Shown here in pieces: positions 35,012 through 44,806 of a DNA stretch of 64,000 bases (its first letter is position 1; the number at the start of each line of letters is the position of its first letter). The translations under genes were made by a program, and so were the position numbers. The notes under the pieces are model-generated. The model did not search any database. It was not told the DNA's origin and saw only the letters and a list, made by a program, of their open reading frames with translations. This DNA comes from Rhytidiadelphus loreus (Eukaryota; Streptophyta; Bryopsida; Hypnales; Hylocomiaceae), in contig OX344762.1 in the NCBI GenBank assembly GCA_947034895.1, forward strand, positions 44,620,760 through 44,684,759. The letters are read 5' to 3'.

Positions 35012-35785
35012 TATGACTAGTGTTTTGTCATGCACGATTTTTTGCCAATTGACTACAACCAGAAGATATTGGCTATTTTTTGTAAAGGAAATTTTCATTT
35101 TGCGGGTTCAAAATAGCCAGATTATTGTTGTATTTAAAGACAAGTAGACAAATTTCACCCAAGTGTCACCTAGTTTTCATATAGATATCACCTAGGTATC
35201 ACATGAGTATTGAAGAAAAAAACAGGCTCCTCTACAAAATGGAAAACCCCCCATTGGCTATCACTCTAGGATAGTGTTAACTTTTTTTTATGCACAATTT
35301 TTTGCCAATTGGTTACAATCAAAAGATGTTGGCTATTTTTTGTAAAGGAAATTTTCATTTTGGGGGTTCAAAATAGCCAGATTATTGTTGTATTTAAAGA
35401 CAAGTAGACAAATTTCACCCAAGTGTCACCTAGTTTTCATATAGATATCACCTAGGTATCACATGAGTATAGAAGAAAAAAAACAGTCTCTTCTCCAAAA
35501 TGGAAAAAACCCCATTGGCTATCACTCTAGGATAGTGTTTTTTTTATGCACGATTTTTTGCCAATAGGTTACAGCCAAAAGATGTTGGCTATTTTTTTGT
35601 AAAGGAAATTTTCATTCTTTTGGGTCAGAAACTCAAAATAGCTAGATTACTGCTGTATTTTTAGACCATTAGCCAAATTTTACCTAGATATCACCTGGTT
35701 TTCATATAGATATCACCAAGTATCACCCAAGTATCACCGGAGTATTGAAGAAACAACTGGCTCCTTCTCCAAAATGCAAATAAAA
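35012..35785. repeat. Three-copy tandem repeat, 256-260 bp period
   Basis: The units contain TGCACGATTTTTTGCCAAT (starting at 35031, 35291 and 35547), GATGTTGGCTATTTTTTGTA or a close variant, CACCTAGTTTTCATATAGAT and TCACTCTAGGATAGTGTT. Copies 1 and 2 are nearly identical, copy 3 is more divergent. It ends where the GC-richer 5' region of the ankyrin gene begins. Confidence 0.88.
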
Positions 35786-36688
35786 TACACTGCTCTGGGA
35801 AGCACAAGCTGCCAGACGTGCGCAAGACGTGAGTATGTCGCTTTGACGCTCCTTCAATGGAGCGAACGCAATCCCCGCGACACACGCGAGGTCCGGTGTT
35901 CGGGGGCCTCGTGTGACACTCCTCCTTTCTTTCCTCGCCATTTCCACTCAACTTCATCGCCATTTCCACTCAGAAGCTCTTTGGAATTTCAGAAAAGTGA
36001 GTTTTTTCCCAGTTTTTCGGTTTTCTCAGCACTTGCCTGGCAGCCAAATATCTTTGCGCTTCGGACCCCTCGCTGACCAGACGTGTTGAATCGCCCCGGT
36101 CTGTGGCGGTCATCACTAACTTCATTTGAATGCGGCAAGGCTAATTGATGCCTACAGTACAAGCTTAATGAATTCCACGTGTTTGGAGTTTTTTTTGAGT
36201 CGATTGTTGTTGCTTTAATTGTTTCGAATTCATCGTCCACGTCAACTTTATTACGTAGTATTTTCTTGGATGTATACGGCCACGGATGTGATAGATGCCT
36301 CCTGGGAACGTACTTTGCTGCTTCGCGGATCTTCCTAATTAATCATGAACTTAGAAATTTCACACTTGTGGCTCTTGTAGTCGTTCTGAGGTCGTTTTGC
36401 GTTAAGGATTGCTTTGGGACAGCGCTTACTGCCGTCGCAAGTTGAAGTTGACCTTGCTGCGATGAAATTTTTATTGCGAGATTGATTCGTGCAGCTTCGT
36501 GTGTGAGATTTTGAATTTCGATCGGTGCTGTTGTAGAATGACAGGAGCTGCCGACAATTTGAACAGGACTTTTGGGTAGAAACGCTTCTTGAGCGTTTGT
36601 TGGCTAATTTGTGTGTTTGTTTAGTTCAAAGAATTTTTGAGAGACATGTTTTGATTTTATTTGGGCGAAACGAACTGTAATCGTCTTT

Positions 36689-38914
36689 ATGCTATGTTCT
36701 ACGATGCCGCTGGCTCGCCTTGCAAGCGTTGCGCACAGCGCCAGCGAGGCTGACGTTCGTCGCCTCTTGGAACAAGCGACAGTAGTAGGGGAAGGGCTCT
36801 GTGGCTGGAGCTTACATGGAGTGCAAGCTCTGTATCGAATGATAGAGTTTAACGAGGACCATGGAGCTTTGCAGGCTCTTCTTGAGCGCCCCGAGATTGA
36901 CGTGAATTGCCGCAACAAGGATGGACTTACTCCACTACATGTCGCTGCTCTCAAAAACCGGGAGGTTGCGGTGCGACTTCTCATCGAAAGATGGGATTTA
37001 GATGTAAACGCAACGGCGGACTTCGACTTAACGCCTCTGCACCTCGCTGCAAGATTAGGTCACACGCGGGTGCTGAGACAGCTCTTCGACGATGACTCTA
37101 GGTTGTTCTTACACGCGAAGACATTCCATGATTTTTCAGCCTTACATTTGGTGGCCGAAGGCGATGAAAAGTTTTTAGACCCGTACATGAACTCTAGGAG
37201 AGCCTCCGTGGAGCAGAGATCTATGGTGGTGAGACTGCTGCGGATCGAGCAAGAAAAGCGAGGGCTGATAGGATTTGAGCATTTCAGGGATGTCTTTGGA
37301 CGCACTGCGCTTCACTACGCAGCCATCAATGGCTATGTGGAGATGGTGCGGGAGTTGCTGGAATTTTCGTATCTGAATCCGAACACAGTGGACATCTATG
37401 GTCTTACTCCATTGCACCTTGCTGTAAAGCATGGACACGTGAGTGTTTCGTGTTTGATCATGCAAGCGCACCTTATCGACTTGAATTGCCGAAGTGTATT
37501 GAGATATGTCGGGCATCAGGTTGTGCCCTTGCAGTCTTACAAAAGCTGTATGATACATCTCTTGTACCCTGTGTTGAGTGGTGACGAAACCTCGGGAACA
37601 ATTACGGGCGTCACCCCTGTGCACATTGCTGCAGGCGGAAGCCACTTCGACATTTTCAGCGCTCTATTGAATTCCAAGTGTTGCAACGTCAGTGCTGTGG
37701 ATAGTCAAGGCTTCACAGCGTTGCACTACGCCGTCGTCTCCGGCGATGTACGAGTTGTGAAGTTGCTAATGGACCAACCCGACGTGGATCTAAATTGTCG
37801 TGACATCGATGGTATGTCGCCGTTGGAGCTTTCAGTGGTGCATGATCGTCTTGAAGTTCTGAAATTTCTCCTCGGAGATGTCAATGCTACTGTGCACATG
37901 TCGGAAGATTTGCTGTACCACTCCATGAGACTGTTAGACATAGCCACTCGTTACGGTAGGGATGGCCATGGCGTTATCGCGTATTATCTTATTGACTGTT
38001 TGGAAGAGTCTGTGAGAAAGTTGGAAGGGTGTTCCGACTCGACTCTAGCGCATTGGGCCTGTCAGAATGGCAACATGGAGCTGATGGAGCTGATTTTGGC
38101 TTGGAGGCCCGAGGCTGTGAACGCGACGAACCCGAAGAGACAAACCCCGCTCCATTTGGCTGTTATTCACGGCCACACGGATCTTGTGTTAGTGCTATGC
38201 CAGGAAAGGCGCTTGCGGGCTGCCGAAGTTGACAAGATGGGCGCCACTCCTTTAGATTACGCATGCGAGCAAGGTAAACAAACGCGAGAGATTCAGAAAG
38301 TTCTCCTTCGTCGAGACGACGTGAAAGAATACATGGAGAGAATCTATAGACTTGACATGAACAATATAAATGCACTCTTCATCGGGTCGACGCTCTTTGC
38401 GAGTGTGACATACATCGCTTGGATGCAACCGCCCTCAGGCTTGGTGGAGAATTACAACTATCTGCTGCCTTCACCTCCAGCTTCGCAAGCCACTTACTCA
38501 GAGTACGCCAATACAGAGAACGTACACGTGAAGCTCTTCTTCATTTTCAACACCATAGCCTTTATATTTTCCTTAGTTACCATTTTTCATGGCATCGAAG
38601 CGCTGTCAATCAACCGGAAGCAACTTGAAGTAGGATACGTGCCCCGATATCTTAGATCCTCTATCCGTAGTTGCTACTGGTACTTCGTCTTGTCCACTTC
38701 TTTCATTATTGCAGCTTTTGAGAATGCCGGCTTTGCAGTCTTGGCTCCCGGCGAACTGTGGTACATGCCTTACATCATGTACTGTCTATGGGGTACGGGA
38801 GTAGTTCTGCCTATACTATATGCACGAAAATTTATCAAGCGCAAACTGAAACGATGCTGGAGGGCAGCAGGAAGCAATATCCAGCGAATGTGGAGCAACA
38901 AATCAACCCGATGA
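36689..38914 (+). CDS. Ankyrin-repeat membrane protein with PGG-type C-terminal domain, single exon
   Basis: 741 residues from the ATG at 36689; a second in-frame ATG at 36704 is possible. About eleven ankyrin repeats span roughly residues 50-545 (DGLTPLHVAAL, DLTPLHLAARLGH, GRTALHYAAINGY, GLTPLHLAVKHGH, GVTPVHIAAGG, GFTALHYAVVSGD, RQTPLHLAVIHGH, GATPLDYACEQGK). From residue 557 follows the PGG-type segment, NALFIGSTLFASVTYIAWM then QPPSG, with hydrophobic helices near 560-580, 616-640, 663-685 and 691-712. It ends with a very basic tail (RKFIKRKLKR). This is the ACD6-like architecture of plants, usually plasma-membrane proteins in defence or stress signalling. That role is family knowledge, not shown here. 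Being intronless is unusual for the family. Confidence 0.9.
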   Translation: MLCSTMPLARLASVAHSASEADVRRLLEQATVVGEGLCGWSLHGVQALYRMIEFNEDHGALQALLERPEIDVNCRNKDGLTPLHVAALKNREVAVRLLIERWDLDVNATADFDLTPLHLAARLGHTRVLRQLFDDDSRLFLHAKTFHDFSALHLVAEGDEKFLDPYMNSRRASVEQRSMVVRLLRIEQEKRGLIGFEHFRDVFGRTALHYAAINGYVEMVRELLEFSYLNPNTVDIYGLTPLHLAVKHGHVSVSCLIMQAHLIDLNCRSVLRYVGHQVVPLQSYKSCMIHLLYPVLSGDETSGTITGVTPVHIAAGGSHFDIFSALLNSKCCNVSAVDSQGFTALHYAVVSGDVRVVKLLMDQPDVDLNCRDIDGMSPLELSVVHDRLEVLKFLLGDVNATVHMSEDLLYHSMRLLDIATRYGRDGHGVIAYYLIDCLEESVRKLEGCSDSTLAHWACQNGNMELMELILAWRPEAVNATNPKRQTPLHLAVIHGHTDLVLVLCQERRLRAAEVDKMGATPLDYACEQGKQTREIQKVLLRRDDVKEYMERIYRLDMNNINALFIGSTLFASVTYIAWMQPPSGLVENYNYLLPSPPASQATYSEYANTENVHVKLFFIFNTIAFIFSLVTIFHGIEALSINRKQLEVGYVPRYLRSSIRSCYWYFVLSTSFIIAAFENAGFAVLAPGELWYMPYIMYCLWGTGVVLPILYARKFIKRKLKRCWRAAGSNIQRMWSNKSTR

Positions 38915-39597
38915 CATCAGCATTAGGTTGGCAGTTCTGTATATACAGGAGACCAGTTTAATGTAGAGTATGAGAAGTATGTACAGCAAATGCTAGCTGC
39001 GAGATTTTACTTAGTCTACCCTAAATTTAGTTTTGTATTTTACTTAGTCGCTCTCTATTGCGGCCATGTAGCGATTGATGAAAGACGACTTTTTTTCTTT
39101 CATGGTTGTGTCCGTTTGGACGTGTGAACTTTGTACGGATCCAGGTTTTCTCTGCATGATTTGCTACTCGCCCTCAGGTTGCAATTTTGCGGCGCGGATT
39201 CATCTCTTCAGTCTAGTTTGCAGAAGTTCTGTTTCAATTCGACGATGATTTAGCTGGAATGTTTCGTTGCACCGCAACAGAAATTGCCTGAAACTGAAGC
39301 ACGTATTATTTCCTCCCGACTTTATTTTCAATTATTTTAGGTTTAGACGAAGCTAGCTGTTAATGGAGAAAAATTGCTCGAAGATCATTGTGCCGGAGAT
39401 TATTTGCCGCCTTCAAATCCACAGCGATGATTTCTTGATTCAGACTCGTCCCTCGAGGAGAACTTTATGCCCAAGAAGCTGGCGACGAGCAGCTGTCGTA
39501 AAAAGACTCTTCGCCTCGCTTACTGAACCAGAGATCGTGCGCCGTTAGAGAGTTTAGGACTGGGAAGGGTCGAGTATGGGACGAAACTAGGCTGGCG
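38915..39597. promoter_or_regulatory. Intergenic region: ankyrin gene 3' end and fucosyltransferase promoter
   Basis: 683 bp between two co-directional genes. The first part probably holds the 3' UTR of the ankyrin gene and the last 200-300 bp the promoter and leader of the fucosyltransferase. No clear TATA box or repeat stands out; there is an AATTATTTTAGG AT-rich patch near 39330. Confidence 0.4.
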
Positions 39598-41322
39598 ATG
39601 GCGGTCTTTCTCAAAATTACAAAATGCATTCGCGTGAGTGTTTTCTTCTTCATGCTTATCTTCGCTCTGTCCTGCACACTCTACACTGGGCAGATCCAAA
39701 GGATAGCACGAGTTAGTAGTTTATTAGGGCGTCCACCAGAGCAGAGAGACGCCGCCGAGGTTAGAGACGATCGTAACAACGCCCTGCATAGTTTAATTAG
39801 GGCTTTGCAAGTAGCGACGGAATTAGCAGCTGGAGGGGAGGAGGAGAGTGCTTGGTATACACCCGAGGTTAGAGAGCGATGGAATAGAGAGAATCCATGC
39901 TTAAGCCGCACAGAGATGCGGCAAAAATACAGACAGAGAGAGTCTGTCCCGTACGTGGAGCCAAATCCGATATGGCGAGAGGTTTTGCAGGAATACTCCA
40001 AGCTCCACCGCACGTGCATGCACAGGGTGAATGGCGATCCATTATCATATTTTGTGAGCAAAAATTCGACTGTAAATTGCAAGTTTACGGTCGTGGACGC
40101 CGAGGAAGCGGCAGGGCTGGGCAACAGGCTCATGATGATCACGTCCGCTTTCAGTTACTCTCTCTTGACACAACGAGTGCTTCTCATCGCCCGAGAGATT
40201 TTGACTCCGGAGCTTCTCTGCGAGCCCTTCGGAGGCTCCTCATGGCGAAGCTTCGACCCTAGAGGTTTTGTGACTCCGTTTAGGGTAAGAGATGGATACT
40301 GGAACAAATCCGCGCTCTTCCATAGCCGCATCGACACCGCTCGAGGATTAGGAGATTCTCTTGAGGCGGCCCGGCTTGTGAATGACTATGCCGTGGCAGA
40401 TGGCGATGGGATTTACACCGAGCAGCCTGACAGTCGATTCTTCTGCGACACGGAGCAGGAGTATTACAAGAACGTGCCTTGGGTGCACATCATGGGGTGT
40501 ATCTACTTCACGCCCAAGCTGTACGCTGTGCCAACGTTCCGGCTCGCTCTGGACGCGCTCTTTCCTGATAGGATGATCCTCACCAATGTCCTCCGCGATG
40601 TAATGCCTCCATCGGACAAGGTCTGGGCAAGGGTGAAGCGCATCGAACAGAGCTATGGGCTACAGCAAGCCGACCGTCGTTTAGGGATTCAAGTCCGGTA
40701 CCGATTCAAAGCGGCGCAATTCGAAAGGATGCATCACGTTGTTGAGAATAGGATTCTTCAGTGTGGCATCGAGAATCATCTCCTTCCTTCCACCGCCAAA
40801 ACAGAAAGCCCGCAAACCCTAATTCCGGACTCTAATCGAACGGTGTCGGTGTTCGTGGCGTCCCTGTTCGAGGGTGTGAAGAACTATCTCATCTCGACAT
40901 ACGGGCGACATTCCACTGCAAGTGGCGAACGCGTGAAGGTGGTGCAGTTGTCTCATGAAGGCGAGCAGAAGTTCGGGGTGGAGATATTCCAGGAAGCGCT
41001 GGCGGAAATTATCACGCTCAGCTTCTCCGACGCCTTGTTCGTGACGCCGCAGTCGACGTTCAGCGGCGTGGCGCAGGGCTATGGCGGACTATTGCCGTGG
41101 TTCATCGAGTTTCGGGAATCGGAGTTTGGAAAAGTGCGTGCGCCGTGCACTCGAGGGCAGACGATCGATGTGTGCTTCCAGGTCCCGTTTGATTACACCT
41201 TCCGATGTCCATATGATGCCGTGAATGGGTACGAGATCAGCCATTTATTCCCGGACATTCAGAGGTGCTTGGACGCTGACACTCCTGGTTTGCAGCTCAT
41301 CACCAACACTCAGGCATTTTGA
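39598..41322 (+). CDS. GT37-family fucosyltransferase (xyloglucan FUT1-like), single exon
   Basis: 574 residues from the ATG at 39598. A short cytosolic N-terminus is followed by one hydrophobic anchor (about residues 9-29), as in type II Golgi glycosyltransferases. A variable stem precedes the catalytic domain: CKFTVVDAEEAAGLGNR (GLGNR at 173-177), LLCEPFGGSSW, LGIQVR at 362-367 (GDP-fucose-binding motif I of alpha-1,2-fucosyltransferases), and STFSGVAQGYGGLLPW from about 486, matching the STFGYVAQGLGGLKPW region of plant FUTs. The expected role is transfer of fucose from GDP-fucose to galactose on xyloglucan or arabinogalactan in Golgi cell-wall synthesis. The exact acceptor cannot be assigned. 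Length is typical. Flanks are a co-directional ankyrin gene and a convergent aspartic protease. Confidence 0.92.
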   Translation: MAVFLKITKCIRVSVFFFMLIFALSCTLYTGQIQRIARVSSLLGRPPEQRDAAEVRDDRNNALHSLIRALQVATELAAGGEEESAWYTPEVRERWNRENPCLSRTEMRQKYRQRESVPYVEPNPIWREVLQEYSKLHRTCMHRVNGDPLSYFVSKNSTVNCKFTVVDAEEAAGLGNRLMMITSAFSYSLLTQRVLLIAREILTPELLCEPFGGSSWRSFDPRGFVTPFRVRDGYWNKSALFHSRIDTARGLGDSLEAARLVNDYAVADGDGIYTEQPDSRFFCDTEQEYYKNVPWVHIMGCIYFTPKLYAVPTFRLALDALFPDRMILTNVLRDVMPPSDKVWARVKRIEQSYGLQQADRRLGIQVRYRFKAAQFERMHHVVENRILQCGIENHLLPSTAKTESPQTLIPDSNRTVSVFVASLFEGVKNYLISTYGRHSTASGERVKVVQLSHEGEQKFGVEIFQEALAEIITLSFSDALFVTPQSTFSGVAQGYGGLLPWFIEFRESEFGKVRAPCTRGQTIDVCFQVPFDYTFRCPYDAVNGYEISHLFPDIQRCLDADTPGLQLITNTQAF

Positions 41323-41770
41323 ATTCATTCACAAGGTCTCGTTCGGTCTCGGCATTCTACAATTTGGTGCATAACTTGAATCTAATGATCTTACACGCTG
41401 GATCTCGTTCGGGACGGTGGACGTGATGAGTCGGGGAAAGAGTGTACAGTAGAGCAGAGTTTCATACTGGAGAGGTACGAGAGACGTTCATTTTCCAGTC
41501 CGTGGTAGCTGACATTTAATTTTATGCTGGGAATATGTTAATAGAAGTGTTGTTTCTCAGCAACTGCAGTTCATCAATCAAGGCATCTATCAAGGCATGT
41601 AGCATTCGGCTCCAACTTATATCGTTTTTATAGATTTTGAGCTGGCTCTGAATGTAAAAGATTGTTCGATAATAAATTAAAATGTCTTCTTTAAACATTT
41701 TGCCGCTGCACATATCAGAAACTGATAGACAGTTTTCTTAATTGAAGGCAAGCAGGAAATAGAACCATCC

Positions 41771-44449
41771 CTACATGCTCGCACAATCGGCGGGCTTGAA
41801 CCCGATTCTCTTGTTCTCCAAGTCGAAAACAATGTCGAAATTCTGCTGCTGGATGTTGCCCATAATGGTGATTGGAAAGTCCTCTGCAGACATAAAGGCT
41901 AAGCAAGTGATATTTCCCTCGAAAGTGAGGAAGGTGTTGCCCGTTGGCAAACGCAGGTGCGCTCCGTCCAAATGGATTTCCATGGTTGGGAAGGTTGGAT
42001 TACTCACTCCCTGTGTGTCGAAGCATAGAGATAGTCCACTGCCGGACGCAGTATTGATGGGATATTTTACTTGAGATTTGTAAGCCTGCAATTACAAATT
42101 CATCAGCCATGTTAAGAAATGTATCGTGTTGTGCCATGTCAAGCCATGGACATGGCGTGTCAAGGAACATCAGAGTAACGGAGCAATTTCAGTTTCTAAA
42201 TCTAGGTAGGACACCATTTGCAATGCAGATATGAATTGCGAACTCACTGCAGCAACTTTCTTATAGGCTTCCCGCTGCAAGTATGTGATGGTTGTGCCGG
42301 AGTCGATGATAGTGCCGCCGTTGCCTGACGAGTCTATTTCGAAAACAGATTGGTCGATCGACAAGTACGACGCCCCTACGCTTATCCCAATCACGCGAAT
42401 GTAATAGAAAGAGTCATAGACGGAGTTGAACACCATTGGAGTGTACATTACTTCGCCCGTCGGAACTGCTGCATCGCCGAAGTACATGGTGCTCGTCACC
42501 GAGTCATTCGATTGCCAATCTACAAGGCAGTAGGAGAACTTGTTTCCGAAGTGTGAGCCAAGCTGCGTAGGAAGCGAGACATCGCCTCGACCTAAACCAA
42601 GAATTCCTTCACCCTTTGTTTCTGCAAAGGAGTCCGAGCTGTAAACGCTGGCGCCAAATGCAAAGTTGGGGACCTGTGACATCAAATCCTAATCAAACAC
42701 TGGTTCTAATACATATCCTAAAAATGCAACCATTTTCAAAATTCTTGGCATCAAGGAACGGATTGTGTCAGATGGTGATTATTACCGCAGTTTTCTCGCC
42801 CGAAGTGTGCTCCACGGTGATGCTTTCTGTGGAGAAGTAACCCTTGGTTTGAGACCCATCTCCGTAGCTATAGATGTAGATACAAGAACCATCGCTCGAG
42901 CACTGATAGCCCACGAGCTCCTTGCATAAAGAAGTGTTGCACGCGACCCTCTTGTAAGTTGAGGACTTGGAAGGGTCGAAGATGGGGTCAACTTGAGGGA
43001 AGCATGAGATGCAAGGTTCGCTTTGGATCCACGTGAGGTCACTGCCCGTGTCAATGACGATACTGGCTTTCTGTGGAGGCGTACCCAAGTAGATTGGAAC
43101 TAAGTACTCACCGACTCCGGCAGACTCTGGAAACTTCCAGTCGGAGCTCACCTCCCCGGCCTGCATTGTTCGGTGAGTTTAATTAGTGCGTGACCATCCA
43201 CTTCGTATTGATTTCACTGACAATTTAGCTGAACTTATAGATAATAAACCATAAATTTCAGTTCTATACACATTATTGGTCGAAATGCAACATTTGTACA
43301 AAATTTGTTGCTCACGACATCTAAAAATTTGTAATGCTGGCATACAGTACATCTCATCGTCGAATTGATTTACTGTAGAGTGTGTCTGGGCGGTGAAGAT
43401 CTTACCGTGTTTTCGGTGACGGTTCTGAGATGGTCTGGTGTTGCCTTTCTCCCAGCCAGCAGGTGTTGCCTGCGAGAGCCTCTTTCAAGAGCGCAAGCAA
43501 ATTTATGGGTGCGAGACGCAGATTCTTCAAGCAATCCTGCACAACTGTTGGGTCGGCGCGTCATGTCGAAGCGAATGCCTGGAGCGTTGTTCTTGCGGGG
43601 ACGACGATGAGGGGGTGCGGTGAGGAGGTGGTCGGCGTTGTTATCCACTGCAAAGCACCACGGAGAACACATGATGTAAGCGACGTTTCATAGTTTGTGA
43701 AGCAATGTGCACACTGTGAGAAGCTTGTGGCATGCGGATTCAATATCCCGTTTTTGACTGTGAAGTACGGAGTCCATGAGCTGATAGAGCTGACTATATA
43801 TTGAAGTTGTCCTGTAGTTTCATCTCTCATTGTGTACCCCAGCCTGATCAAAGGCTTCGGCTGTAATTTACCAGTTCATGAAGAGTACGAATGACCCAAC
43901 TGAAGTCGGTTGAAAGTCACCTGAATTAGAATTTAAACCTGGACAGCCTTAATTTTCGGAGCACTTTACAGAAGTTAGTGACATATACTATTCCGTCGTT
44001 CAGCTCTCTAACGAGCAAATTGTTTTGTCCAATATTTGTCTGCAAGCAAGATCCAACATACGTACAAGCATCATGGGTGATATGTCAAAAGGGATTTCCT
44101 TCCGAGATCATTTTCAAATCATATGAGGTACTGTACCCTAGATCAGTTGCAATTCCTTCTCAAAATCATAAAAATTCAGTTGAGAGTCCAGTTTGGACGA
44201 TCCACAAGTCCTGAATTTCCCTAATGCAATCACGAGGCTTCAGGTGTGATCATCCTTGTCCTTACATGTCAAACTTGATGAATCGTGTTGATGGTCAGTG
44301 GCATCGCGTCGGTCACATGCATTCACGACAGCAGCCGAGCGGAATTCCTCAGCTGGAAGTGCAACGCTGGAGCTGGTCATCACCATGAAGAGCACAATAT
44401 GCAGCAACCCCATTGGAACTAGGAAAGCTGCCGAATATGGAACTGCCAT
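41771..44449 (-). CDS. Nepenthesin-type aspartic protease (A1B), 5 exons, secreted
   Basis: Spliced model: 44266-44449, 43406-43647, 42786-43160, 42248-42673, 41771-42085, all GT-AG and in frame, 513 residues. The N-terminus has a signal peptide (FLVPMGLLHIVLFMVM, ending near SSSVALPA), then a propeptide with GIRFDMTRR. The mature part begins around GVGEYLVPIYLGTPP. Catalytic Asp179 is in DTGS and Asp391 in DSGT; the flap is YSYGDGS. The Cys-rich nepenthesin insert (CISC, CNTSLC, CSSDGSC) and GILGLGRG are present, and the end FDLENKRIGFKPADC is typical. Plant homologues act in the apoplast, cell wall or vacuole in protein turnover, defence or development. It converges with the fucosyltransferase; the two coding ends are 448 bp apart. 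The first two exons are the least certain part. Confidence 0.88.
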
Positions 44450-44625
44450 GAATCAACCAAGGAATTCCAACAAGCGTTGAGATCCAATTTCTAACACAAG
44501 CTGAAACCGCAAAAAATGTATGAGACGTAGCATTGGAATGTGTGCGATGCAACTTTATAATGATGCGGACCACCGTTATCACTGGAGATTCGATGTCGAC
44601 TTGAAGAATCAGGTACGTGAATGAT

Positions 44626-44737
44626 GAATGCGTGAGTGGCGTAGCTGAGTGTGTCGCAAGTCAGGATCGGAAATGTGCTCAGAATGCGTGAGTGGTGTTG
44701 CTGAGTACGTCGCAAGTCAGGACCGGAAATGCGCACA
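44626..44737. repeat. Two-copy 56-bp tandem duplication upstream of the aspartic protease
   Basis: Copies start GAATGCGTGAGTGG at 44626 and 44682 and both include GTCGCAAGTCAGGA followed by CGGAAATG. The duplication lies roughly 180-290 bp upstream of the protease start codon, between it and the end of PTF2, so it probably falls in the protease promoter. Confidence 0.75.
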
Positions 44738-44806
44738 ATCTCGAAATCGCCAGGTTATGCTGATCACGTTTTATTAATTTTCTGGACAAATCTAATCCCT
44801 ACTTCT

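Noticed and set aside
35820..35925. Possible tRNA-like segment (AGGTCCGGTGTTCGGGGGCC)
   Set aside because: A T-arm-like string is present, but no acceptor stem, D-arm or anticodon arm can be drawn around it.
37175..37645. Antisense ORF of 156 codons inside the ankyrin gene
   Set aside because: Shadow of the intact 741-residue ankyrin frame.
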